The notes below the pieces were generated by a model. That model had not been told where the DNA came from, searched no databases, and saw only the letters and a program-made list of their open reading frames with translations. From Lepidostoma basale (taxonomy: Eukaryota > Arthropoda > Insecta > Trichoptera > Lepidostomatidae), in NCBI GenBank assembly GCA_022606425.2, contig JAHDVF020000155.1, positions 310,001-374,000 of the forward strand: a DNA stretch of 64,000 bases, in the 5' to 3' direction. Positions 41,133-50,874 of the stretch are shown here, piece by piece; positions within the stretch are counted from its first letter, which is position 1; each line of letters opens with the position of its first letter. The translations under genes were made by a program, and so were the position numbers.

Positions 41133-41956
41133 GTTACGGAAACGTCACTCCAAAAACACCAGCAGGGAAGCTGGTGACAATCGCATACGCCCTTCTTGGA
41201 ATCCCTTTAATGCTGGTCTATCTCTCCACCGTGGGGGACGTCCTGGCGAGGGCCTTCCGTCGCCTCTACAATCGCCTCTGCAAGCCCTCCAGACCTTCCA
41301 AACCCAAATTGCTCAAGGGTCAAAAGCCCACTCCGACACTAAGCGCAAACATCAACTACAAAGGCCCTAATCATATCCCAGATGGTCCAACCAAAAGTTA
41401 CTACGGAGAACTGAAATCCAATGATGTGGTCATCCTCGATTGTGTGGATGCCAATCTTCCATTGGGTGGGGCCATCGCTTCAGGAGGATTACCTTCTGGA
41501 CTCGGGATGAACAGTTACGCTAGAAAGAGATACTACCACAGAGGCTGTCCCGATCAAGCTAGAGTACCGATAACTTTGTGTATGTTAATTATAATGATTT
41601 ACATGTGTCTGGGTGCAGTGTTGTTCAACAAGACAGAGAATTGGACTCTTTTAGAGGGATCGTATTTCTGTTTCACCAGTCTCAGTACCGTAGGATTTGG
41701 CGACTTGTATCCGGGCCAGCATGCCAGTAACATATCCGCTCAAGCCGAGGAGGTGGCCCTCTGCGTGTGCTCGGCGTACATCCTAATCGGGATGGCTGTG
41801 ATAGCGATGTGCTTCAACCTAGTGCAGGACGAGATTATAGTGCTAGTTAGGAAGTTCAACAGGGCGTGCGGCGGCCAAACCAGGCACCATCTCCCGCAGA
41901 GAAGCGTGGACGATATGGAATCCGTAGAAGAGATATCCATGTCGGTCGTGTCCTGA
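41133..41956 (+). CDS. Two-pore-domain (K2P/TWIK-type) potassium channel, 3' terminal exon up to first stop
   Basis: This is the C-terminal part of a background potassium channel of the plasma membrane. A polypyrimidine-rich acceptor ends in AG at 41131-41132. The exon starts with the last two bases of a split Gly codon, so the intron is phase 1, and continues YGN, the end of the first selectivity filter. Counting that Tyr as residue 1, M2 lies at about 10-32, a long cytosolic loop at 45-143, M3 at 144-164, two N-glycosylation sequons (NKT, NWT) follow, the second filter TVGFGD is at 185-190 (41687-41704), and M4 is at about 207-230. A 43-residue tail ends at TGA 41954-41956. GC content and codon use are clearly coding and unlike the AT-rich surroundings. 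M1 and the first pore helix are missing, so upstream exons must exist. The K2P family is certain; the ortholog (several insect K2P genes exist) is not. Confidence 0.93.
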
Positions 41957-42475
41957 CAGCGGCCTCAGTTGGAAGTAGGTGCGCCCATGGCGACCGTGTC
42001 TTCTGCTACCGGGGCTACTTCTTCCACTGCCAAGCCGGTGTCGATTCCCGTTCCGATTCAGATACAGATCCCCCAGAACTTCACTCCAGGCTCCATGCTC
42101 CCAGGCAAGTGCAATAGTCTACCGAGGAAGAGGACTTCGGATTATTACAAGAACTCTAACTTCCAAAGAAACACACCGATGAGGAGGTCAAGTGGGAACG
42201 AAACCCTTGTGGAGTACTTCGTCCCTAGAAGTATAAGCGAGTTCAACCTCACAGGTCTCGTGGAAGACAGCGGGAGTGTTCTTCCGCCTCAGCCAATCTC
42301 GGGGGTGCTCCGGGCTTCAGGGAGACTGGCGAGCTCGGGGGTCAAAGCTTCCACTTCCGGAGTGGAAGCAGGCCAGGGCAAGGCCAGGGATAAAATGGTC
42401 ACGTTCGAGGATGACCAGCTTTTGCAGAGCTGTTCCGCGAGGAAGAACGTCAATATGGAGGATGTTTTCATGTGA
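41957..42475 (+). CDS. In-frame C-terminal extension of the K2P channel (candidate stop-codon readthrough)
   Basis: Directly after the TGA at 41954-41956 the same frame continues for 172 sense codons to TGA 42473-42475, with no intervening stop and no frameshift. The extension is Ser/Pro/Gly-rich with basic patches (PRKR, MRRSS). It ends in an acidic then polar stretch, with VTFEDDQLL and a terminal EDVFM. The first stop is followed by CAG; UGA-C is the leakiest context known in insects. Readthrough would give the channel a cytosolic tail of about 215 residues. Alternatives are an isoform that splices around the stop, or a separate reading of the 3'UTR. The first Met in the extension (41987) has no independent support as a start. 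Two overlapping open frames (41866-42117 and 42276-42623) look like shadows of this GC-rich stretch. Confidence 0.6.
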   Translation, partial: QRPQLEVGAPMATVSSATGATSSTAKPVSIPVPIQIQIPQNFTPGSMLPGKCNSLPRKRTSDYYKNSNFQRNTPMRRSSGNETLVEYFVPRSISEFNLTGLVEDSGSVLPPQPISGVLRASGRLASSGVKASTSGVEAGQGKARDKMVTFEDDQLLQSCSARKNVNMEDVFM

Positions 42476-42640
42476 CAGCAGAGAAGTATCGGTTGAGATG
42501 ATCCCTTGTCATTCTGAGAACAAACTTAAGCCATGCAGAATTACGTTTGTTCGCTCTATGATAATAGTACTTAATCAATCGTTGACTTCTTATGAAGTAG
42601 AGACTATTTTGGATTTAAAATAAATTTATAAACGACGTAC
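42476..42640 (+). other. K2P 3' untranslated region with candidate poly(A) signal
   Basis: After the second stop the coding composition fades into AT-rich sequence. The hexamer AATAAA at 42619-42624 is the first good polyadenylation signal, about 145 bases after the second stop. The second stop is again TGACAG and would be followed by six sense codons to another TGA at 42494-42496. Confidence 0.5.
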
Positions 42641-42649
42641 ATTTAGTTT

Positions 42650-43465
42650 TTTTTAATATATAGGCGATGTACACACGAAATTAATAATCCTTATGATTAA
42701 ATTTGTTATAAAATTATTTAAATAATTCGGTTAAAAACTAGTAGAAAACATTTTAAAAGATTTGAATCTTAAAAGACTCATCATTACTAAGGAAACTCTT
42801 GAATTTTATGATATTTGATCTGAAAGATCTCCAGAGATTGTTTTGAATAACTGTAAAGATATAGAAATGAAATATTACCCGTTTTTAAGATGTTAATAAG
42901 TTTTTCATTTTAATGAAGTTAAAGAGAACTCGACGAATAGGAGACTTATTTCGAATAAGTAAAATATTCCGCCGAGTGTATGTGCGAAATATTATATGAT
43001 AAAAGGCCATCTTGACAACACGAGTGTGGACTTTTTAAATTTTATTTCGAGACAGACCGTTATAATTTTGTTAATAAATTGTCAAATAAATTAAATTATG
43101 AATAAAATATCCTGCCATTTTTATTTCAAGGTAACCATAATCCTATTACCCTTATAAAGTTATTTTATTTTATTTTTACACATTGGCATTACGTCAATCA
43201 AAGTCTAGAAGAGATTACTGCTTTCGACACGGTATTTATTAAATTTTATGGAAAGCTAAACGCGTAATGTTTACTGTGAGATTAATTTAAAGTTTAAATT
43301 AATTCGGCGCCAAAATTTGTTGTGCCAGTCACTCGATTAATTTAAAATTTACAAATATGTTTTAAAAATATTTTTTTACTGTGACACTCAGATTACAAAA
43401 TCAATCATTTTCCTCTATCACATTTCGATACATAGTTTAATATTCAATCAGGGTATGTTTCATTA
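42650..43465. other. No recognised feature (K2P downstream)
   Basis: AT-rich. No repeat family or frame is identified. Confidence 0.4.
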
Positions 43466-43467
43466 TT

Positions 43468-43690
43468 TTTCTTATCAGCAGTAGGCCCTCTTCCAACGTA
43501 CGTCAATGCCCCCTATCCATTGCCATTCTCATATCATCTACGTCCAGCAATCCTTTTAACATCGTTAGGCAGGGGACAGGAGGACGTCTAACTACATGGA
43601 ATCCTGTGCACTGTCTTCACTCCAGAACCCGTCTTTCCCCTCGGCCGTCCTACCGCCAGCCTACCGCAAAATGAAGCCGCCTATAATAAT
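43468..43690 (-). mobile_element. Family E retrotransposon 3' end, degraded
   Basis: Complement blocks of GRPPARWTDDLK-type sequence: CGTCTAACTACATGGAATCC, CTTCACTCCAGAACCCGTC, TGCCATTCTCATATCATC. Compare 61844-62090. Confidence 0.55.
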
Positions 43691-43724
43691 AATATATTAT
43701 AATAATAAATTTTATCATTCATAG

Positions 43725-43815
43725 AACGCCCACCCCTTTGAGGGGGTGTCGGACTCCTCGCCGGGGGAGAAGTTGCACCTTGCAGGGGCCCCGTTCTTTC
43801 CTCTTGGATCAATTT
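43725..43815. repeat. GC-rich repeat-like patch
   Basis: GAACGCCCACCCCTTTGAGG, then CTCGCCGGGGGAGAAG and TTGCAGGGGCCCCG. It is preceded by an AAT-rich run. It looks like an element 3' end but is unassigned. Confidence 0.3.
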
Positions 43816-43847
43816 TCTTTTAAATTATACACAGTAAAATGTTAAAA

Positions 43848-44097
43848 TGGTAAAAAAATTATATATTAATGATGTATATGGAACCAGAAATAGAGGAAGA
43901 CCGAGGAAAACGTGGCAGATCAAATAAATCAAATATTGAATGTCGGCCATGTGAGGAGTCAGAGAAATCGACGCGCGTGCATGACACGATGTATGAATGT
44001 TGAGGAATCGAGAGAAATATGTCAGGAAAGAAAGGTGTGGCAGTACATTCTTTCTGCCTACCCCTTCGGGGAGACGGCGTGATGGTTAGTTATAATA
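43848..44097 (+). mobile_element. Family A 3' end
   Basis: AAATAGAGGAAGACCGAGG to the CCCCTTCGGGG hairpin (44061-44071), GGCGTGATGG, short TTAG tail. A one-base deletion after ACGTGGCA shifts the frame. Confidence 0.7.
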
Positions 44098-44238
44098 GTT
44101 TTTTTTAATGTTAGGTTCCCTGTGTTCCTGTACCTAGTTTCCATGACTGTTTTCTCTATTTACTTAAGATTTCTTTATTTCTTTCATCATTCCAAGTTTT
44201 CTCTCCCATCCCACACTCTGTCACAATTTTATAATAGG

Positions 44239-44505
44239 CTATAAAATCATGTACCATATTTTGCTTTGTTTTGTTAGATTGGGGCATAGAAGTGGATTGA
44301 AATTAAACTGGATTAAATGTGGCTTAGATACGCTTTTGCCTTTTGCTTTTTTTTCTGGAATGGTGCATTCTCCAGCTAATGTAAGTCCTGCGTGGATGGG
44401 AGGTGAGCCTAGGGATTGTTTGAGCGAAGCTGACGAAGGGGCGCCGCTGCGTCCTATAACAGCTTCGGGTAAGCGGCGCGTAGCCTTCAATGTCTTTATT
44501 TAACT
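44239..44505. other. GC-rich patch of unknown nature
   Basis: Both strands are open over about 250 bases (84 codons plus, 83 codons minus) without known domains. On the plus strand a TTTTGTTTTGTTAG acceptor-like string precedes it. GAAGCTG (44427-44433) and CAGCTTC (44460-44466) could pair around a very GC-rich loop. It may be an exon, a structured RNA or a repeat. Confidence 0.25.
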
Positions 44506-44749
44506 GTTACTTTGTTCTTTTTTTATTTGTATTGACAATCACTGTATGTTACCCTAGAATAAATAAATTTAAAGAACGCCATTTTTATGAATCAATCATC
44601 TCAAGGACACTGTAGAAAATATTCCGTTATATGAACTAGTTTAAAAAATAAATATATTTAGTATGAGCGCAGCACCTGACGCAGTCGATCAACATTTACG
44701 TAAGGAAAGAATAATTTGAAAAGGTGAGTTTTAAGTCGAGATTAATTCA

Positions 44750-45460
44750 AGATATTTCGCTACACATGATAATACCTTAGACAGACGAAACATGTCATTC
44801 ACATCAAACCGGTCGCTGTCGAAATAAAGTCATAAGTCATTCAAAATAAACTTCCATCAAGATATTTCAGTAAAATCATTCGAGAATGTATAATTCTATA
44901 TTAAATAATTAATACACATGTAAACCTCTGCTTTATACAAGTATTATTATTTATTGTTTTCTTGAACAACGATGAAAACCTCATATTAAATAATTATTAC
45001 AAATGAAAACGTCAGTTTTCTACAAGTTTTATTATATTTTATGGGAATGACATGTTTCGCCCTAGAAGACATTTGATAATACCTAAAATGAGCGATGTAT
45101 GATGATAGATCCACGTATGACATGTCATACATGGAGAAGTATGGGGGAAGCCTATTTCCAGCAGTGGACAACAACGGCTGTTAAAGAAAAAGCAGAAGAA
45201 GAAGAAGGGCGAAACATGTCATTCCCAAAAATATATTATAATAAAACTTCTAGAAAACTGACGTTTTCATTCGTATTATTATAATTATTTGGAATGACAT
45301 GTATCGTCTATCTACGGCATATTAAATAACATTTGATAATGCTTAAAAAAATCGAAGATATCATTCCCATCAAATATACTCGTAATAAAACTTCTAGAAA
45401 ACTGACGTTTTCATTTATATTAATTATTTAATATGTAATTCATCATTGTTCAAGGATCAA
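44750..45460. repeat. Cluster of family X arms with an H insertion
   Basis: X right half at 44750-44815, Q block to about 44890, X left arm 44945-45075, X right arm 45207-45290, and another X right side to 45450. AACTGACGTTTTCATT occurs at about 45260 and 45400. GGCGAAACATGTCATTCC at 45207 shows the hammerhead-like end. Confidence 0.55.
45095..45207 (+). mobile_element. Family H tip inserted in X
   Basis: ATGTCATACATGGAGAAGTA to GTTAAAGAAAAAG and a GAAGAAGAAGAAG tail, which directly meets the X sequence GGCGAAACATG. Confidence 0.6.
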
Positions 45461-45479
45461 TAAATACCGAATATTGAAG

Positions 45480-45770
45480 TCAGATACTGGACAAAGTGTG
45501 TCGATGTAATAAATTGTGCTGCCAAATTAAAGTAGAAATGGGCAGGACATGTCGCCAGATAGGGAATGAATTGGCAGGCTCCCACACTCTTCATGTGGAG
45601 ACCACGGATAAAGCAAAGAGGCATCAGTCGTCTCTAGAGAAGAAGATGAGTAAGAGTCGCGCAAGATAGAAAAAATCGATACTTTTTTAAGAGCTAGCTT
45701 CATATAGCAGTGAAGAGATGACTAGGGAGAAGAAGAATAAAGCGAAGTATGTTGTATAAAGACAAATTAC
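45480..45770 (+). mobile_element. Family E-like C-terminus, degraded
   Basis: A broken frame shows AGHVAR and MWRPRIKQRGISRL, similar to AGHICRR...EWRPRTG of E. Ends GGGAGAAGAAGAATAAAG. Confidence 0.45.
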
Positions 45771-45779
45771 TTTTCAAAA

Positions 45780-46590
45780 AATAATAGACAACATAAATTG
45801 GCTCAAAATTTTATCAATGAAAGCAGCAATGGCCGTTCACATTGAAGATCTAGTTCCAACCCTTATGTATAGAAGCGAAGCATGGAACTGCAAAATAAGA
45901 AAGAGAACATAATAAATACTGTAGAGATGAGATCCCGTTGACGTGTGTGTGTGATAAAACTATGTACGACAGAGTTTCAAATGCTGATATTAGGAAGAAA
46001 TATAGAGCGAAGGCGCGCGAGATGGATTGGTCATGTGTTGCGACACGAATGTTTCCTGCATGATGTATTGGAGGGAATGGTCGAGGGATCGATTGGCAGA
46101 GGACGACCTCGTCAGGAGTACCTAGACCAGATTTGCCGAGATATGGGCTGCACCTCTTATGCGGAGTTGAAGAGAGTTGTCGAGAACCAAGCGGAGTGGA
46201 AGAGGAGATGCATCGCTTTGCTGCAGACCAATCATTGAATTGAGACCGGAGAAGAAGATAGAGCGGAATAAAGTGTTATGAACAAAATTATGAAAGGATC
46301 ACTGCTTTGATTTGGTTACATGAAACCCATAGGTGATGATAGAATGTTTATGAAAGTATACGTCAATGATGTTGAATGGAGTACGGAGTCAAGAAAGAAA
46401 ACATGGCATGACCAAATCAATCAAATTTTAAAAGTCAACCATATTAGAAGTCGGAAGAATCGACGTGCGTATATGACTTGCTTGTATGAATGTGAAGGAA
46501 GCTAGAGAAGTGTGACAGGATAGAGTAGTGTGGGGTTCCATTCTCTCTGCTCAACCTTTCGTGGAAATTATGTGATGGTTTGTTGTTGTT
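45780..46590 (+). mobile_element. Family A2 retrotransposon split by a family C insertion
   Basis: Left part: GCAATGGCCGTTCACATTGA, CCAACCCTTATGTATAGAAG. Right part: GAATAAAGTGTTATGAACAA onward, with the frame KVYVNDVEWSTESRKKTWHD then QINQILKVNHIRSRKNRR and tail GGTTTGTTGTTGTTT. Confidence 0.7.
46010..46257 (+). mobile_element. Family C retrotransposon 3' end with 8-bp target duplication
   Basis: RARWIGHVLRHECFLHDVLE then GMVEGSIGRGRPRQEYLDQI, CRDMGCTSYAELKRVVENQA, ending ACCGGAGAAGAAG. ATAGAGCG occurs at 46002-46009 and 46258-46265. The apparent 97-codon frame at 45945-46238 is a fusion of A2 and C sequence and not a gene. Confidence 0.75.
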
Positions 46591-46669
46591 TGAAATGGTT
46601 AATATAGCCAACAATTTTAAACAGTACATTAATTTATTAAAAAGCTGGACATGTTTTTTCGTTTATTTA

Positions 46670-46935
46670 AACAGTTTTTGCTTTTAAACGAATAAAAACG
46701 TCAGTTTTCTATTTTATGGGATATTATATTTTATATTGGGTTTATTATATTTTATGGGAATTACATGTTTCGCCCTTCTAAGACATTCTCAAATGTTTTC
46801 CTTATCAATCATTTTTGATAATGCCTTAGAAGGGCGAAACATGTCATTCCTATAAAATATAATAAAACTTCTAGAAAACAGACGTTTTCATTCGTATTCA
46901 TTATTAAATATGGAGTTTTACATCATTGTTAAAGA
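46670..46935. repeat. Family X fold-back, complete
   Basis: Left arm GAATAAAAACGTCAG, TTACATGTTTCGCCCTTCTA; right arm TTTTGATAATGCCTTAGAAG, GGCGAAACATGTCATTCC, AAACAGACGTTTTCATTCG, GGAGTTTTACATCATTG. The right-hand hammerhead-like unit is at 46813-46850 (GAAAC 46836-46840, GTC 46843-46845) with core TTGATAA. Confidence 0.65.
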
Positions 46936-46943
46936 AACTATCA

Positions 46944-47203
46944 CTTGTTTCGATCAATGGCACACAGCCTAGCTGACCAGTACTTCCGGTCTTATGAAGA
47001 AGTAAAAAATTGGATCGATTCGTGGATCGCTTCAAAATATGACCAGTTTTTTCAACGCGGGATTCGTATGCTGCCCGAAAGATGGGAGAAAGTAGTGGCC
47101 AGCGATGGACAATACTTTGAATCATAAATGTATAACCAGTTTTTTACAACAAAGCCTCGAATTTCGGAAAAAAAACGGCGGAAGCAAAGTTATACACCTA
47201 ATA
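46944..47203 (+). mobile_element. Mariner transposase C-terminus and 3' terminal repeat
   Basis: The frame reads RSYEEVKNWIDSWIASKYDQ, FFQRGIRMLPERWEKVVASD then GQYFES and stop (47125-47127). This is the conserved end of mariner transposases. The 3' terminal repeat is GGCGGAAGCAAAGTTATAC and ends CACCTAA at a TA. The N-terminal two thirds, with the catalytic residues, are missing. X-type sequence follows to about 47255. Confidence 0.8.
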
Positions 47204-47254
47204 TAATAATACTTTTAGAAAACTTTCGTTTTCATTCGTATTGAATATTATCTG

Positions 47255-47960
47255 CTTTATGTTTAAACCCCTTGACACTTTTGTTATAACCAGCCTTCAA
47301 TTCAATACATAACAGACATTATAATCATTACTATTATGAAAGATTCACTGTAGTTCATTATGATTATTTAACTGATGAAATAACAATTCGAAAATTGCTT
47401 TTTCGGAAAATAAAATGAAATCCTTTTAAGTACTTCTGGATAAAAAAATTACCCCGGTTAAATATGTAACCTTCATTAAGTATTCCCAAAGGGATATTTT
47501 CGTGCTTGCTCGTATACGAAGGTAAATGGCTAAAAAGGCAATATATTTGGATTATAATCTCAAATTAAATCATAAAAATCTGACAGAAAGCTAGATATAT
47601 GGCATATGTGACCATTATTATGAGTTGTTACAATGTATAAGCGACATACTGGGATAAAAATTTAATCATTTCAATTACTGTATTTTTACAGATAGTATAT
47701 AAAAATAAATTAAGACTTATTTATTTGATCAGATGATTTGTGTAATATATAAAAAAAGAAATATTTCTGATAAAGAGTTACATTATTGTATTGAAGATAA
47801 AAGAGGCTTTTGAGTTTTAAAAACCTTACAACTTATTATATACTTGTATATGGGCTTTTATATACTCGTATATGGGCTTTGAGTTTGAGAATAAAGTTAG
47901 AGGAAGTTTGAGAATTGACAAGAAAAGCTTAAATTACCAATTATTTATTCATTCATTATT
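47255..47960. other. No recognised feature
   Basis: AT-rich; a short duplication of TATACTYGTATATGGGCTTT at about 47841-47880. Confidence 0.35.
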
Positions 47961-47964
47961 TGTA

Positions 47965-48185
47965 CAAACGATCTTATGACTCTTTCATAATTTTATTAAA
48001 ACCACTTTCATAAGCACTGCACTTCTTCATATTGAATTTGACACTCTCTCGTATACAGGTAAATCACAAACAGATTTACTGCATTTATTCTACTTTCTTC
48101 CTTTTTTGCCGGTTTCTCGCTTCACTTCCATAAATAAGGGTTGGGACCAGCTCTTTACATTTAATTCTTAATTATAACACTCTAT
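47965..48185 (-). mobile_element. Family A internal fragment, minus strand
   Basis: The complement has GGTCCCAACCCTTATTTATG, GAAGTGAAGCG, and GAGTGTCAAATTCAATATGA, the region upstream of the C-terminal block. Confidence 0.55.
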
Positions 48186-48244
48186 CAAATTTTCATAAGA
48201 AAATTTAATTACAATCAGGTCTAATCTCCATAATTAGGTGATCT

Positions 48245-48352
48245 GGTATGAATGTTGAAGAAACGAGAGAAATATGCCAGGAAAGAAAAGTGTGGCAGTC
48301 CATTATTTCTGCCTACCCCTTCGGGGAGACGGCGTGATGGTTAGTTAGTTAG
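48245..48352 (+). mobile_element. Family A 3' end
   Basis: GTATGAATGTTGAAGAAACG to CCCCTTCGGGG (48316-48326), GGCGTGATGG and TTAGTTAGTTAG. Confidence 0.7.
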
Positions 48353-48359
48353 AAATAAA

Positions 48360-48780
48360 CTAAAAATTGTGTTTTCTTTTTAATTCAAATCTTGCTTTAA
48401 TTTTGGGGACACCCTATATGTGATATTTTACTAGATACTTGTCCAGCTGACCAGCGGACAGTTTTTCTTGGGTAATAAATAAATACAGAACTCTTCGAAG
48501 ACTGTGCAGTCTTTCGCCAAATTCTAACACTTTAATTGAAAATCCTCAAAGTGCATCGGCTCCCAAGTTCAGTACATTAACTTCCGAGCAGCCATATCTG
48601 GGCCATATTTCACTCTTTACACCCTCACTCGAGTACGAAGAACTGCACATGAGCAAAGCACACCGTCGAATAAATATTCTTATTTCTAATAGGTAATTCA
48701 TATACAAAGCAAAGCTCTTGATTTCATAATGTTTCAAGCTTTCTTTTCTTGGATTTATCTATAAAATATACATACAAAAA
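48360..48780. other. No gene recognised
   Basis: A balanced patch at 48545-48670 without a known product. A possible 63-codon minus frame at 48546-48737 has no domain. Confidence 0.3.
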
Positions 48781-48784
48781 TGAA

Positions 48785-49285
48785 CTTAAACGATTAATAC
48801 GAATGAAAACGTCAGTTTTTTAGAAATTTATTATATCTTATGGGAATGACATGTTTCGCCCTTCTAAGACAACATACTGGAAACATTTAAAATGTGGCTC
48901 TATCCCCGAATACTCAGAGTTCCCTGGACAGACATGGCTACCAATACCGAAGTCCTGAGGTGAACTAGAGTTGACAGGGAGCTGTTGTCAACTATCAAGG
49001 TTCGAAAGATTTCACATCCGGGTCATGTGCTGGTGGAGAGAAGAACCACCTTCTCCAACTGATATTGGAGGGGGATATTGAGGTACGCCGAGGGCCCAGT
49101 AGGAGACAGATGTCCTGGCTGCGAAATACAAGGGAGTGGACCGGCATCCGAAGTATGAAGGAGCTGTTGCGAGCGGTGCAGGACTGGGACAGGTTCGCCG
49201 AGGTGATCGCCAACGCTGGGGGAACAGGCGACAGGGCACTTGAAGAAGAAGAATAATTAATTAATATGGAGTTTTACATCGTCAA
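48785..49285. repeat. Family X interrupted by family B
   Basis: Left arm ends in CATGTTTCGCCCTTCTAAGA; after the B insertion the outer end AATATGGAGTTTTACATCGT resumes at about 49264. The right inner arm is missing. Confidence 0.5.
48873..49256 (+). mobile_element. Family B retrotransposon 3' end
   Basis: The frame at 49065-49256 reads RRGPSRRQMSWLRNTREWTG, SMKELLRAVQDWDRFAEVIA, then GDRALEEEE, giving the intact C-terminus that is broken at 2689. GAAGAAGAAGAA tail. Confidence 0.75.
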
Positions 49286-49289
49286 CCGT

Positions 49290-49904
49290 ATGAAGCGCTG
49301 GTTCACAGTAACTTGGAGTACTGCTCTATCATTTGGGACCCCAGAGAAAGAACAGTCATCTTGGAGCTGGAAAGGATCCAGAAACGATTTTTAAGGTATT
49401 TATACCTCAGGGAGTATAACTGTTATCCTTTTATGTGCCCCTCACTGTTTCTCTCAGGAGTGTTGGGTTTCAACACTCTTGAAGCTCGTCGAATGATCTT
49501 TCTGGGAAAGCATTTTTTTAAACTGTTATCCGGAGATGTTTTCAATCCAGGAGTGCTGAGAGAGCTAACTCTGTACGTTCCCCATAGTTATAGCAGAGCA
49601 AGGGGGCATATATTATTTTATGCCCCAAATTGCCGCACAGAAGCCCTTCGAAGTTCTCCTGTATTGAAGGCGATTCGTCTCTTAAATGAGGTTGCAGAAG
49701 AGAAAGACCTCTTTGGATGCAATTATGGCGAATTCGTAAATGCCCTTATGATAAAGGCAGCAAGCAGATAACTGGCTTTTCCTATTCATAAGGTTCTATG
49801 TATATTTCCTTTGATATTCTTTTTTTTCACCCTTTACATCGATTTGGCTTGCGCTGTAATGATGTAAGGAGTTTTTTCAACAAAATAATAATAATAATAA
49901 TAAT
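49290..49904 (+). mobile_element. Family J (jockey/CR1-like) retrotransposon 3' end, best copy
   Basis: An open frame of 152 codons (49313-49771) reads MEYCSIIWDPRERTVILELE, RIQKRFLRYLYLREYNCYPF and SSPVLKAIRLLNEVAEEKDL. This is the post-RT region with the LEYCSxxW...LExxQxRFLR motif of jockey/R1-type elements. After the stop, ~110 bases of 3'UTR end in an AATAATAAT tail. Confidence 0.8.
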
Positions 49905-50275
49905 CACTGTACAAGAAACAATAAAAATGCATTTCACCAATCGCGAAAGTGCATCGCAACCTAACTGGTGGGTTTTACTCACAGCCCTCTCGGTTTTCAT
50001 CCCTTTATATGCCGGAGCAGGGGCCAAAGGCAGGCGTTAATAAATAACGACGGCGGTCAATGGGACAGAACATTCGCAGGGTCACACGATGTGGGACAAA
50101 CACTGGATCTAGGGCCAGATATGACCCGCTTCTCACCAGCGGATCATGTTCCCTCTTTTTAGCAGATCGAAATGAGGACAAGATCTCTAATGAAACTTTT
50201 ACTAGTGAAATGGGTCATATCTTTCATAATGTGGTACCATACCTACATTGTGGCAATTTTGAATTTATTAAAAAC
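49905..50275. other. Unassigned open frames
   Basis: A short frame ends PNWWVLLTALSVFIPLYAGA then GAKGRR, a possible hydrophobic segment. Another spans 50060-50293. Neither has a recognised domain. The composition is balanced and could be an exon or a decayed element. Confidence 0.25.
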
Positions 50276-50279
50276 ATTA

Positions 50280-50740
50280 TTAGTGCACAATAGTGTTCTT
50301 GTACCGACCCTTATGCATAAAAGTGAAGCATGAAACTGGCGAAAGAAAGATGAAAGTTGGATAAATGCAGTAGAAATGAGATCTCTTGAACAAATGTATG
50401 GAAAATCTGTGTATGATACTCTTAGTATCGAATGAAAACAAAAGAAGTGAATGCGGTGAAAGTGTTATGAATAAAATTAGGAAAGGATCATTAAAATGGT
50501 TTGGACACGTGGATATATGAATGAATAAATAATGGTAAAAAAGTATATGTTAACGATGTAAATGAAACTAGAAATAGAGCAAGACCGGGGAAACGTGGCA
50601 CAATCAAATAAATCAAATATTGAATGTCGGTCACGTGAGGAGTCGGAGAAATCGACGCGCGTGCATGACACGGTGAATGAATGTTGAAGAAGCAAGAGAA
50701 GTATGCCAGTCAGTGATTTCAAGTAAGTTAGTCTTAAAAT
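50280..50740 (+). mobile_element. Family A 3' region, degraded
   Basis: TGTTCTTGTACCGACCCTTA through GAATGCGGTGAAAGTG, GGACACGTGGATATATGAAT, to GTCAGTGATTTCAAGTAAGT. The hairpin-tail junction is deleted. Confidence 0.65.
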
Positions 50741-50874
50741 AAAACATGAAATAGACGAGCACATTTGCCTTATAAAGCATTGGCACAGGAAGTAGCCGGT
50801 GGCCAGTGGGATGGAAGGAAGTTATACTATCAAATTTTGTTTAAATATTTGTTTTGCATATATAATATTTTTAA

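Noticed and set aside
41915..41960. A short intron removing the TGA at 41954
   Set aside because: The nearest GT (about 41922) would give an intron under 40 bases with no pyrimidine tract; a longer exonic-intron isoform remains possible.
41957..42475. Independent downstream gene or bicistronic frame
   Set aside because: It is exactly in phase with the channel, starts without a good Met context, and begins directly after the stop, so an extension is more likely.
41740..42623. Alternative frames overlapping the K2P exon (41740-41940 minus, 41866-42117, 41979-42182, 42276-42623, 42289-42471 minus)
   Set aside because: They are shadows of GC-rich coding sequence and have no recognisable domains.
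44420..44475. Hammerhead ribozyme in the GC-rich patch
   Set aside because: CTGACGA is present, but the GAAAC strand and cleavage triplet are not found in the right place.
45945..46238. Single 97-codon gene
   Set aside because: It crosses the insertion junction between A2 and C marked by the ATAGAGCG duplication.
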